From: Chara braunii
Lineage: Eukaryota > Streptophyta > Charophyceae > Charales > Characeae
Assembly: GCA_003427395.1 (NCBI GenBank)
Contig: BFEA01000342.1
Location: 407,051-428,229, forward strand
Direction: 5' to 3'
DNA length: 21,179 nt
Position numbers and translations under genes: made by a program
Notes under the pieces: model-generated
Seen by the model: only the letters and a program-made list of their open reading frames with translations
Databases searched by the model: none
What the model was told of the DNA's origin: nothing
In this document: positions 9,533-17,232 of the stretch, piece by piece
Layout of the letters: each line of letters opens with the position of its first letter
Numbering within the stretch: position 1 is the stretch's first letter

Positions 9533-10279
9533 ATGGAGAGCGGTAATGGATGGGAAGTGTCATTCCCAGCAAGCTACGTGGTTCGAGGGATCGACGTGGA
9601 ATGGCGAGTTGTGACCTTGGGACGGAACAAAAAAAAATTATGATGGTGGAATGCTTATGGAGTGGCATGAGATTCAATAGGGGGCCAAGAGATGATCTGT
9701 ACACCGACTTGAGGGTGACTGGAACCATGTATCTACATGAGACTAGGTGGCACATGCTAGGGACCGAGATGGCACTAGGGAATGGGCTGCTGCCAATCTT
9801 TCGGAGAGCAGCTAGGGCATTGAACCGGATAAGCCAAGAAATTCGGGGAAGGAGGAATGTAACTGGGGTGGAAGAAATAGGATGGCGAAAGTTTAGAGTG
9901 CCAATGACAGGATTGCGGTGTCGAGTACCCCATTTCATGATAGGCCTGGTATTCAGGAGCCACGTGAGGGCAAGGGACCTGGTGAATGCAACCTTATTTG
10001 GATACACCATTTCCAACCGCAGACGACGGGAATGTTTTACGATGTGTCGGTAAAACATGGGCCGTTTTGGGGGAATCGGGCCCAGGAATTGCTAGAACTC
10101 ATTGAGATTTTGATATTCAGGGCGCCACGTCTGGCTTATGAAGAATATGAGCCGACAATTATTAGGGAAATAGGAATGGGGAGAACTATCTGGCAGGGGT
10201 GGCTGGTCTGTTCGAAGAGCCTGCCGAAGAGGATGAACCTGAGGAACCGGTGAAAGAAATTCACGGGAAGGTTGCCTAA
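9533..10279 (+). pseudogene. Unknown array protein, copy 4 (most complete, broken)
   Basis: This is the most complete copy and would encode about 245 residues. An ATG at 9533 opens a frame MESGNGWEVSFPAS... that breaks at a run of nine A (9629-9637), a likely slippage site. The frame then continues as VECLWSGMRFNRG, VTGTMYLHETRWHMLG (G-T-M-Y codons 9721-9732), LPIFRRAARALNRI, WRKFRVPMTGLRCRVPHFM and VRARDLVNATLFG. A further frame change near 10010-10020 leads to MFYDVSVKHGPFWGNRAQEL (GPF codons 10059-10067) and IIREIGMGRTIWQG. A last change near 10200 gives LFEEPAEEDEPEEPVKEI, then HGKVA and TAA 10277-10279. The minus-strand open frame over 9402-10058 is judged a shadow. The family is unknown to me. 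Confidence 0.65.
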
Positions 10280-10744
10280 TGAGAGAATATATTGGCAATA
10301 AATTGCTAAACAAGAGCGAGAATAGCAATCTGCGGAAGATAGCGGTTGGAGTCCTACTTTATCTAAGGGTGCATCAAAATATGACCAGGATGGCCGCTAC
10401 CACCGAGGGCGCTAGAGGTGTCCAAAAGCAGGAAAGGAAAAAGGTAATCTCCAAAAGAGGGACCCACGCCGCCATGGACATGCTGCCTTAGATCCGATGC
10501 GCGGTGGTGTCAAAACGCCGACCCATAGCGGTAAGCTTTCCGACAGGAAAGGCGAGCGATACCCCTCAAACCGAGAAAGGAGGGCGGACGTATTACGACC
10601 ACCGTAAACATAGAAATATTAAAATGGCAAAGGTGGAGAGACTATGAAACCGACAGTGAGCCTTGGGACCTGGAAATCCGAAGAATTTTAGACGACCTGC
10701 CATTCCAGGAATTCTTTTTTCCCTAGGTTAAGGATTAGAGAAGG
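10280..10744 (+). other. Spacer between ORF array and element B gag
   Basis: Open frames are short. One from 10279 to 10491 (70 codons) is basic and unrecognised. Another at 10601-10726 has protein-like composition and is listed separately. The last bases before the gag ATG (about 10726-10744) are purine-rich. No LTR border is visible in this stretch. If element B begins in or before the ORF array, this is its leader; if not, its 5' LTR has been lost. Confidence 0.4.
10601..10726 (+). pseudogene. Short acidic/aromatic open frame before gag
   Basis: This is a 41-codon open frame without an ATG, ending at TAG 10724-10726, 18 bases before the gag ATG. Its sequence (LKWQRWRDYETDSEPWDLE, then RRILDDLPFQEFFFP) has a biased, protein-like mix of tryptophan, aspartate and phenylalanine, unlike random translation of this purine-rich DNA. 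It may be the 3' end of a further leader ORF. I do not recognise it. Confidence 0.25.
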
Positions 10745-11290
10745 ATGGCGACTGAGGAAGAAGCAGGGAGTCTAGGAAGCAAGGGGAGTCAGAGCATAAA
10801 GAAGGATGCAGAACAGAACGAGGGGACCGTGAGGGACCAAGAGTCGACAAATCCGGAAGGTCCCAAGGAAGGAAGGAAGGAAGCTGCAACCGGGGAAAGC
10901 TCACGGAAAGTTGGAGGAAGCAAACAAAGAACTCAGGTAACTAGGAGGGATAGGGATAAAGGCAGCCCAGGGTCACAAACATCGGAAGGCGCACTGTCAA
11001 AAAAGGTAAGACTAACGGACGCCCAAAAGAAATTAGCCGAGATAGAAAGAAGGACGACAGAATACAAGGCAAAGTTGATGGAAGAGATGATGAATGAAAG
11101 CAAGGGGGACTTCGCCAAAGAAAGACCGCACGAGGAACAAGAGGCAAACCAAAAGCGAGGGAGTTGAGATGATGTTATACAAAGGAGGAAAGATAGGACT
11201 AGGCAGCACAGGGAGACACCGACTAAGAAAGGGAAAAAGAGCACGAAATCTCCACAGAAAAAGCCACCAACCCACCTGCTATAGACAGCG
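10745..11290 (+). pseudogene. Element B gag, N-terminal charged region
   Basis: A real ATG at 10745 opens 140 codons of very hydrophilic sequence (glutamate, lysine, serine, glycine) that ends at TGA 11165-11167. The same frame then continues as lysine-rich sequence (TKKGKKSTKSPQKKPP) to about 11280. Residues near 95-125 (DAQKKLAEIERRTTEYKAKL) look like a coiled coil. Gag would form the virus-like particle shell, and this disordered charged N-terminus is typical of long gypsy gags. The ATG is chosen as start because an in-frame stop precedes it and the composition changes there. The TGA may be a late mutation because the frame stays open after it. Confidence 0.7.
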
Positions 11291-11297
11291 GGACAAG

Positions 11298-12099
11298 TCG
11301 AGCAGTGACCTCTCTTGTATTGCAAAAGGATGCGAAGGACTTCGGAGCTTGAGAGAGAGGGTGCTAGGCTGGTTCGACCCGGAAGGGACGATGAAGGTTG
11401 GAGAAGGGGTGGAAGCTGGTAAGCAAGAACGAGGCTCCGGCACCATCGGTGGAATAGGAGGAACCGAGGGGGGACTTAGAATGATGGTGTTTTCCCTCAC
11501 GCGCGCACTAAATAAAAATCAGAGGTACCTGACCGATGCCAAGAAGAGGCTAACGTTCGGTGGGGTGAATATCATAAAGTTCCTGATAGACTACGAGAAC
11601 TTGGGAGCATTACTAAGATGGAGTGAGGAAGAGAAGATGGAGCACCTAAGGCGGCATGTGTCACTGAGCCTAGGAAGGGACAATGGCTATCGTCGCCACC
11701 AGCGGATTCTGGAAAAAGGCTCGAGACGTAACGATGAGGAAATACTTGGCAGCCGAGAAAATGGCTACGGAGATAGCGCTAGTTGCGGTGCAAAGAAAGA
11801 ACTTTGCAACATACAACGATTTCTTGAGGGAATTTAATTTGTGGCGTTGCGAATCCCAAGGGTAACTGACCGTATAATAAGTAAGTACTTCCTCGGGCAA
11901 TTTACCTAGTTCGATAAAGATAAGATCCTATCGGCCGATCAACAGATCGCGAAGTTTATGAATACACGGGACGTCGACTTTAGTACCGTAACAGACATTG
12001 TTGAGAAGATGGTCGTTACCAACTCGTTGACCCTGTTGAAGGAAGGAGAGGTCATAGACTCAACCGGGAAAACAGGAGATAAGGCGTCCACGGAGTAGA
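11298..12099 (+). pseudogene. Element B gag, capsid-like core, broken
   Basis: Positions 11298-11682 read, in one frame, a spacer and then DAKKRLTFGGVNIIKFLIDY and LLRWSEEEKMEHLRRHVSL, the start of a helical capsid-like domain. A frameshift near 11680 continues with IVATSGFWKKARDVTMRKYL, AAEKMATEIALVAVQRKNF and the YNDFLREFNLW helix up to TAA 11863-11865. A further frame (about 11866-12096) gives RIISKYFLGQF, a TAG at about 11911, then FDKDKIL, TVTDIVEKMVV and NSLTLLKEGEV. The order of helices resembles retrotransposon capsid (retrotrans_gag-like) proteins. The exact fold is an inference. Confidence 0.75.
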
Positions 12100-12496
12100 T
12101 GGCAAGATCGAAAGAGTGGAAAACACGCTAATGGTGATGGAAGCCCAAGTGACGTAAACCCAGGCGGCTTGACTCCCCCTCCCACCACAAGAAGTTGTGG
12201 CTCCAACGGGAATAGCTAATCGAGGGTCAATACGAGAGATCCGACCAGTGAGTGAACAATGCAAATATTGTACGTTGATCGGATACTTTGTGCGAACATG
12301 TCCAAGGCTCAACCATGATATCATGCACAAAAGGTGCTCTAGGATGCTAGGAGGAGAAATCATAGGTCCCCGAGGAGAGAAAGTGAATTGGAACTCCCCG
12401 GGAGGGATGCGTCGGGCCATAATTGCGCTCAACAACCTTAATGTCGCCACAGTAGAAGTTGAGCCAGTGGCGGAACTCGCTTTGGAACAGGCGTGA
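12094..12496 (+). pseudogene. Element B gag zinc knuckle (His replaced by Tyr)
   Basis: The frame first shows a short heptad-like stretch (KIERVENTLMVMEAQV) with two stops, then is open from 12197. It contains CKYCTLIGYFVRTCP at residues 22-36 of that open part: C-x2-C-x4-Y-x4-C. The standard nucleocapsid knuckle is C-x2-C-x4-H-x4-C, so the zinc-binding histidine is replaced by tyrosine (codon TAC 12284-12286), explained by a single C to T from CAC. The knuckle would bind the element RNA. After it come GPRGEKVNWNSPGGMRRAI and an acidic end at TGA 12494-12496. Confidence 0.85.
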
Positions 12497-12552
12497 GGAC
12501 GCGAGCCGCGTGCCAACTTTATTTTCGAAAATGAGGGCGAGATAGGGCGAAC

Positions 12553-13011
12553 GTGACCACCAGGCAGCGAACAGCAGAAAGGAATGTCGTACATGACCTA
12601 CTTATGGAAGATGCAGGGGATGGCTCGGGAGCGCCACAAAAAACGGAGGCACAGGAACAAGAGAAGGTTTGCGGGAAACCTAGAGAAGAGGCTCCGATAG
12701 ACAAAGCAACCTCGGCCAAAAAGAGGTTCCGGTATCCGATTCCTATCTTGACTATGCCCGAGATCGATGACACCCTTAGCAAGCTGCTAGGGACGATGGT
12801 GTCGGTCTCGTTTCAAACCATGCTACAAGCAAGTCCTAGATTCTTGAAAGGCCTTAGGCAGCTACTGACGAGGCGAAAAGTTGAGATAGAAGAAGGGTCA
12901 GAACGACAGGAAGAAGAGAAGGAAAGGGAGGCACCGCGAGAAGTCGCTAACCTCCAAAGGATTCCCGGGGACCTAGAAGACCTAGATAAAGCCTTCGCAG
13001 ACATTGGCTAA
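12553..13011 (+). pseudogene. Element B gag-protease linker region, 152 open codons
   Basis: This is the longest uninterrupted gag-side frame. It starts TTRQRTAERNVVHDLLMED, has a charged stretch, then a conserved-looking block FRYPIPILTMPEIDDTLSKL and LLGTMVSVSFQTMLQASPRF followed by LKGLRQLLTRR, and a charged end to TAA 13009-13011. This position between knuckle and protease is often occupied by a family-specific domain in gypsy polyproteins; DUF4100-like is a possible comparison, not verified. It probably positions gag and protease for cleavage. The frame is internal to the polyprotein, so its first methionine-like codon is not a real start. Confidence 0.7.
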
Positions 13012-13390
13012 GCCTGCCAGACCGCGAAGGTGGCATGTTATGAGGGATAAAACTTAGTTTTCATGCACAACCATTGGGCAAGTTAAAAGTCCAAATCAGA
13101 AGGCACCACACCGATGCGTTGGTAGACCGAGGGGTTGAGATCACAATGATTAGGAGGGACTTTGCAAAGATTACGGGATGCACAGTAAACAAGGAGACAA
13201 CTGGAAGCATCCGTGGGGCAGGCGAGGCCATGACATAATCCTTGGGAGACCTTGGTGCGCAAATGTGGAGATGATAGGGATGCACCTGCATGATGGGACA
13301 TACATGATAGACATACAAGACTCGATGACGGGATGTGGCGAGTTGCTTCGTCTCATCGAGACAGGGGTGACACACCAAAGGGGAAACTAG
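13012..13390 (+). pseudogene. Element B aspartic protease, active site altered and internally deleted
   Basis: The protease would cut the gag-pol polyprotein. After LGKLKVQIRRHHTDALV comes the catalytic aspartate in LVDRGVEITMIRRDF (D codon 13125-13127). The family motif is D-[ST/G]-G, so arginine (CGA 13128-13130) replaces the middle residue. The sequence then jumps, near 13222, from SIRGAG to HDIILGRPWCANVEMIG, the block that ends retropepsins (ILGxxW/L). The flap region normally between them, tens of residues, is missing, and the frame changes at the join. This fits a deletion. The tail DGTYMIDIQDSMTG continues to a stop at 13390. Confidence 0.8.
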
Positions 13391-14140
13391 CAACATGGTC
13401 AGCTTCGTTCGAGCAAAGTGCTGTAAAGGGGGCCTTCGCACGAATGGAAGGAATGAGAGAAAGGGTAGACATTATGATCGAAGAAGCATTCAACAAGAAA
13501 GAATGGGTGAAGATGGGATTACCACAGAAAAAGTGGAAATGGGAAGAGGATGCCTTGGGGGTTATGGTAGTAAAGAAAGAAACAGAGGTCGGATTGGGAG
13601 TCAGCTTTCCTAGATCGAAGGAGGCCCGAGATGAGGAGTCCGGGATAACACTTGAAGTCCCCGACTTACGGCACGTTGTCAAAGCCATTAGGTACCATAA
13701 GGTAGGCGTGGATCCAATTGCTTTCGCCAGGTTTGAGGGATAAGTCCGAAAAAGCTACTGCCTGAATGGGAAATTGACGAGTATCCAGCCTCGGATTATC
13801 GGAGGACCACGGGCGATTCCGACAGTTCATTTTTTAGGAGAAAAATTCTGGAAGGAAGCGTTCACAAGTACAAGCCAGTAGAAAAGAAGGCTAAGCCTGT
13901 CTCGATTTTGCTAGAGACAACAAAGGAAGAGGCCATGGAGAGAGAGGAAGTTCTTCAGGTGATCAAAGCGAGAAGGGTATCTGAAGGGCACCGAATACCG
14001 AATGAAGGCCGAGACCATGAAGATAGGGGTGGAGGGATTCTTGACAGAGCAGGAAACACGCTTGATTAGGGGAAGCATGTCAAGAATTCCACCTAGCGGT
14101 CGCCTTCAATGACCATCCGAAGAGACGATTAGACGCAAAG
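13391..14140 (+). pseudogene. Element B protease-RT linker
   Basis: Two consecutive open frames bridge protease and RT. The first runs to TAA 13741-13743 (LATWSASFEQSAV, VDIMIEEAF, VDPIAFARFEG). The second, without ATG at its start, runs 13746-14069 (KLLPEWEIDEYPASDYRRTT, KYKPVEKKAKPVSI, then EGHRIPNEGRD). After a frame change near 14025 a conserved stretch (EGFLTEQETRLIRG, then AFNDHPKRRLDAKL) leads to the RT. The linker is charged, has no known catalytic motif and is probably flexible. Its length, about 250 codons, is long for gypsy elements. Confidence 0.65.
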
Positions 14141-14929
14141 TTGATACCTCCGTTCAGGATCCACACAATTGAGCATGAATGTTGGAACGACAAGGGCCCT
14201 GCCTACGATTTCGGAGTAGCAGAGGAAGTGAGAGAATTGCTTAGAGCAAAGATGGATTCCTTCGCGGCAGAACCCACCACATCGTCGTACGCGAAGAGAT
14301 GGTTTGTGTTCCGGAAGCGTAACAAGTCGCTTAAGTGGATCCAGGATCTGCAGAAACTGAACGTTGTCACCATCCGGGACGAGGGGTCGTTGCCTCAAGC
14401 AGACCTGCTGACAGAATCCCACGTCGGACGAAGCATTTACTCGTTGGTAGACCTCTATTCTGGATACGATCAGCTTCCGCTGGACGTCCGGGATAGACCT
14501 TTCACGGCCATGCATACCTCGGTAGGCCAACTACAAATGCAAGTGACTCGTATGGGCTTCACCAATGCCGTGGCGGAAGCACAAAGGAGAATGCTCGCAG
14601 TTGCGGGAGACATGTTCCCTGCAAAATGCAAACCTTGCATTGACGACAATTCGACCAAGGGCGCACGGGACAAGGATAAAATAGAAATTCAGCCCGGAAT
14701 ACAAAGATTTTTGTGGGACCACTTCCAGGATACCAAGGAGCTTCTCTGCAGGTTCCTGGTGTACAATATCACTGCTAGCGGTCCCAAGAGTATGCTGGCA
14801 GTTTCGGAAGTGACCATCCTGGGGTTTAGTTGCGGGTTATATGGGAGGAAGCCCGACCTGGCCAAGACTGATAAAATCTCCCAATGGCCAACGCCTCTAC
14901 GAACCACAACGGAAGTAAGGGCTTCTTAG
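14105..14929 (+). pseudogene. Element B reverse transcriptase (catalytic YxDD is CxDD)
   Basis: This is the best-preserved pol domain: 262 codons without a stop from 14141 to TAG 14927-14929. Motifs in order are the IPPFRIHTIEHE entry, AKRWFVFRKRN, WIQDLQKLNVVT, the motif A aspartate in LVDLYSGYDQLPL (codon 14450-14452), MGFTNAVAEAQRRM (motif B region), and the polymerase box CIDD at 14636-14647. Ty3/gypsy RTs have Y or F in the first box position, so C (TGC) is a likely single A to G change from TAC. Both catalytic aspartates remain. The C-terminal GFSCGLYGRKPDLAKTDKI and WPTPLRTTTEVR lead to the connection. A frameshift near 14920 separates it from the next segment. Confidence 0.93.
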
Positions 14930-15480
14930 GGGTCGTAGGATTTTGGAGGATTTTCATCAAAGGTTTCGCGAAGATAGCAGAACCCATTCGGGCTATGATT
15001 CGCGAAGGAGCATTGGACTGGACGGAGGAGAGAGAAGCCGCCGTCCAGGCACTAAAAGATATATTGGCGTCCGAGCAAGTCACCCTCGACGCTCTGTGTT
15101 TTAACGATGAGGTAGGGCGTCCACTTGTATTGATGGGGGGCCACTCGCCGTTGGAGGAGGCCTGATCCAAAGAGGGGAAGATGAGAGAGAACAACCAATC
15201 AGATTTGAGAGCAGGGCGCTGGACTCAGTTGAACGTCGCTACTCTCAACTCAGAAAGGAGGTACTGGTCGTTCTCCACTGTCTCAAGACCATTCAAACCT
15301 CTTTGGAAGGAGGTTCATCTTGAGGATCAACCCAACAAACGTCGCAGGGGCGTCGAAGAACTACAAGCCTATAGACCCTACCGTCGGAAGATGGGTTGGG
15401 TTCATTTGGCAGTTTGATTACAAGATCGAGCGCATAGTCGGTCTTCGGAATAGGGCTGATGGCTTGAGCAGGGTTTGCAT
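14917..15480 (+). pseudogene. Element B RT connection and RNase H, first catalytic Asp lost
   Basis: Frame 14917-15165 starts GFLGVVGFWRIFIKGFAKIA (the FLG-Y/F-R post-RT motif) and continues to DEVGRPLVL, where RNase H should show a T-D-x-G motif. Here the sequence runs VLMGGHSPLEEA and stops. Reading the next frame gives GGPLAV then GGGLIQRGEDEREQPIRFES and VERRYSQLRKEVL (the E of the active site), so a few bases including the TD codons appear deleted near 15132. A further frame change near 15310 leads to RFILRINPTNVAG, WQFDYKIERI and the ADGLSRV tether. The enzyme would have been inactive. Confidence 0.85.
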
Positions 15481-15796
15481 TACACTGGAGGGAGTAGAGT
15501 ACATGGAACCTATCAATGCGTTCCTTGACTATGAGGGAGGGACCCTTGTGATAGACAACGAGATGGTAGAGTCTGCCTGTATATCCGGGGAATTATTGAT
15601 TAAGGCATTGGAGAAAGGGTCTCCTGTTGTGGTGGCAAAACTTAGGGAGGGAGTAGTTACAAGGACCGGCCGGAAGGAAGAGGACTCCTCATGGGGTGAC
15701 ATTGTGGGGCCTCATAAAGAGCTGATGGCAATGGCTGTAGAAGGGGGACGAGAAACGGTTACGAGTTTGGTTGAGTCTTGGGAACAAAAGCGGTAA
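15481..15796 (+). pseudogene. Element B RNase H-integrase spacer
   Basis: The same frame as the ADGLSRV tether stays open to TAA 15794-15796 with hydrophilic sequence (EPINAFLDYEGGTLVIDNEM, VVVAKLREGVV, VTSLVESWEQKR). I see no catalytic motif. It is the variable spacer between RNase H and integrase, and it is longer here than in element A. Confidence 0.7.
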
Positions 15797-15823
15797 TAGT
15801 ACTTAGTAAACCAAGTGTAGAAT

Positions 15824-16170
15824 GAACGGGAGGATCAGCAGGATCGGAAGGAATTCTTCCTCAATTGCATGTACGATGGGATATTCAAGGATATCGGTCT
15901 ATTGCTAATAGGAAACAAGGAGGCAGAGGAGGTCAGCCTTAAGGCCAGAGAAGAGGCCGATAAGTATGTATTGAAGAATGGGCATCTATTTAGGAAGGAG
16001 GAAGGCCTAATGCCTAGAAGGGTTGTGTGTGTCAACCCACACAGGTGGATATAATTCAAGCAATGATGGATTGGCAGGGGGACATCGCTCCTCGAAGGGG
16101 ACGCGGGCGAAAATATCGCCACTCTGTTTCTGGCCAGGAATGGGGAGTATGATTGCCTTCTGTCAAGAGC
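15824..16170 (+). pseudogene. Element B integrase N-terminal region, zinc site damaged
   Basis: After a TAG at about 15824 the frame runs NEREDQQDRKEFFLN, MYDGIFKDIGLLL, KAREEADKYVLKNGHLFRKE and VPRRVVC-like sequence to a stop at 16054. The next frame, from 16055, reads NDGLAGGHRSSKGTRAKISP, FWPGM and then MIAFCQERSTARV. Compared with the HHCC rule, the first histidine position is asparagine, the second histidine is present (16083-16085), and only one cysteine remains where two C-x2-C cysteines are expected. A small deletion around 16155 is the simplest explanation. Confidence 0.8.
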
Positions 16171-16560
16171 GGAGTACGGCCCGGGTTTTTGAACCGTTGA
16201 GACCCACGCGCGTGCTAGGACCAGGACATCTGGCTCATCTCGATCTTGTGGTCATGCCTGTATCTACGAAAGGATGCCGGTACATACTTGACGCTAGAGA
16301 TAATCTTTGTGGGTTTGCGGAGGCAGTAGCTCTTAAGAAGAAAATCGGATTAGTAGTGGCAGACTAGATTGAGGACTTCTACCTAAGGCACCTTTATAGT
16401 TGATAATGAGACATAGTTCGTAAATCAAGAGGTGTTGAGCACCTGCAAAAGACTTGGGGTGCCCATCAAGCTAATTCAGCCATACCACTCGGAGGCTAAT
16501 GCGTCCGTGGAAAGAGAACACCGAACCTTGAAAATACGATTGCAAAGTTATCAGCAGACG
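16171..16560 (+). pseudogene. Element B integrase catalytic core
   Basis: The frame ends with LAHLDLVVMPVSTKG (first catalytic aspartate, codon 16242-16244) and YILDARDNLCGFAEAVALKK to a TAG near 16367. After a further frame change the second aspartate is in VDNET-stop-FVNQ (codon 16402-16404), where the family usually shows DNGTEF. The glutamate is in ASVEREHRTLK (codon 16510-16512), again with 35 residues between the last two acidic residues. The D,D-35-E triad is thus visible but interrupted by a TAG at 16414-16416. The core would catalyse 3' processing and strand transfer. Confidence 0.88.
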
Positions 16561-17132
16561 ATCTGCGCAATTTGCCCAAGTACCTCAAGCAGGCCGTTTT
16601 CACAAAAAAAACGTGACGCCAAAGAGAACTGCAGGTTGCATCCCAGTCGAGTTGTGGTACGAGAGGGAAATCGACTTTCCAGTGGAAGCCCTAGTACCAA
16701 CTTCAGGTTGGATGATGACCCGCGCTTCACGATGGAACAATTAATCGAGGCTAGATGTCAGCTGATTGTTCAAAATGAGGAGGCAATGGAAGTAGTAGTG
16801 AGCCGGGTTTTGGATAGCAGAATGAAAGTCAAGGCAAGGTGGGATCAGCTGAAGAACATCAGGAAAGTACCACTTCAGGTGGGGAAATAGTCCTAGTTAG
16901 GAATTCGGCACTAGAGAGCAGTTGGTCAAGACAGCTGGGAAAAAGGTTCAAAGGCCCCTACCGGGTCACCAAGAGGTTGGGGATGAACACTTTTGAATTA
17001 AAAGATTTGGACGGGACCAGGATGAAAGGACCATTTCCAAGACAGCGACTGATCAAGTTTCTAAGTCGGGATTTAGTGGAACAGTGGTTGCAAGAGGCTC
17101 AGGACAAGGAAACCGGGGAACAGGTCAGCTGA
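16561..17132 (+). pseudogene. Element B integrase C-terminal region with GPY/F domain
   Basis: After a compensating pair of frame changes, the frame reaching TAG 16888-16890 reads RLDDDPRFTMEQLIEARCQL and SRMKVKARWDQLKNIRKVPL. The next frame (about 16888-17132) reads EIVLVRNSALESSW, KRFKGPYRVTKRLGMNTFEL (the GPY motif) and then GPFPRQRLIKFLSRD. It stops at TGA 17130-17132 after a charged tail. The GPY/F domain helps multimerise integrase. No chromodomain follows, unlike element A, which is another sign of a different lineage. The run of eight A near 16603-16610 is a probable frameshift point. Confidence 0.88.
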
Positions 17133-17232
17133 GGCGCCAACAAAGATCTTACCTATGATGTGTTTTGTCTTTCCTCGGGATGTTTTTTATACTATGCTTA
17201 TGGGGGCGGATTGCATGGGTTGAGTAATGCGG

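Larger units (their letters stand above)
7049..10279 (+). repeat. Four-copy tandem ORF array, period about 0.9 kb
   Basis: The G-P-F codons of successive copies start at 7382, 8238, 9163 and 10059, giving spacings of 856, 925 and 896 bases. The Y-L-S/H motif (present in copies 2-4) is spaced 961 and 865 bases. Similarity is much clearer in protein than in DNA, so the duplications are old. Spacers of about 190-320 bases between copies show no feature. All copies are co-oriented with each other and with elements A and B. Confidence 0.65.
10745..17132 (+). mobile_element. Element B: near-complete decayed Ty3/gypsy gag-pol
   Basis: One long series of + strand fragments gives gag, a CCHC-like knuckle, a gag-protease linker, an aspartic protease, RT, RNase H, integrase (D,D-35-E) and a GPY/F domain, in the gypsy order with RNase H before integrase. 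The protein wording differs strongly from element A (for example an IDD RT box in a different context, and DNE/VERE in integrase), so it is a different lineage. At least ten frame changes and several stops show it is dead. LTRs were not identified. The 3' LTR should follow 17132. Confidence 0.92.

Noticed and set aside
9402-10058. Minus-strand open frame of 218 codons opposite array copy 4
   Set aside because: It is one of the longest open frames in the window, but it is the complement of purine-rich DNA, has no motif, and the + strand shows family-level similarity to three other copies at the same place.
12052-12594. Minus-strand frame of 180 codons opposite the gag zinc knuckle
   Set aside because: The + strand carries the knuckle and conserved gag sequence; the minus frame has no motif.
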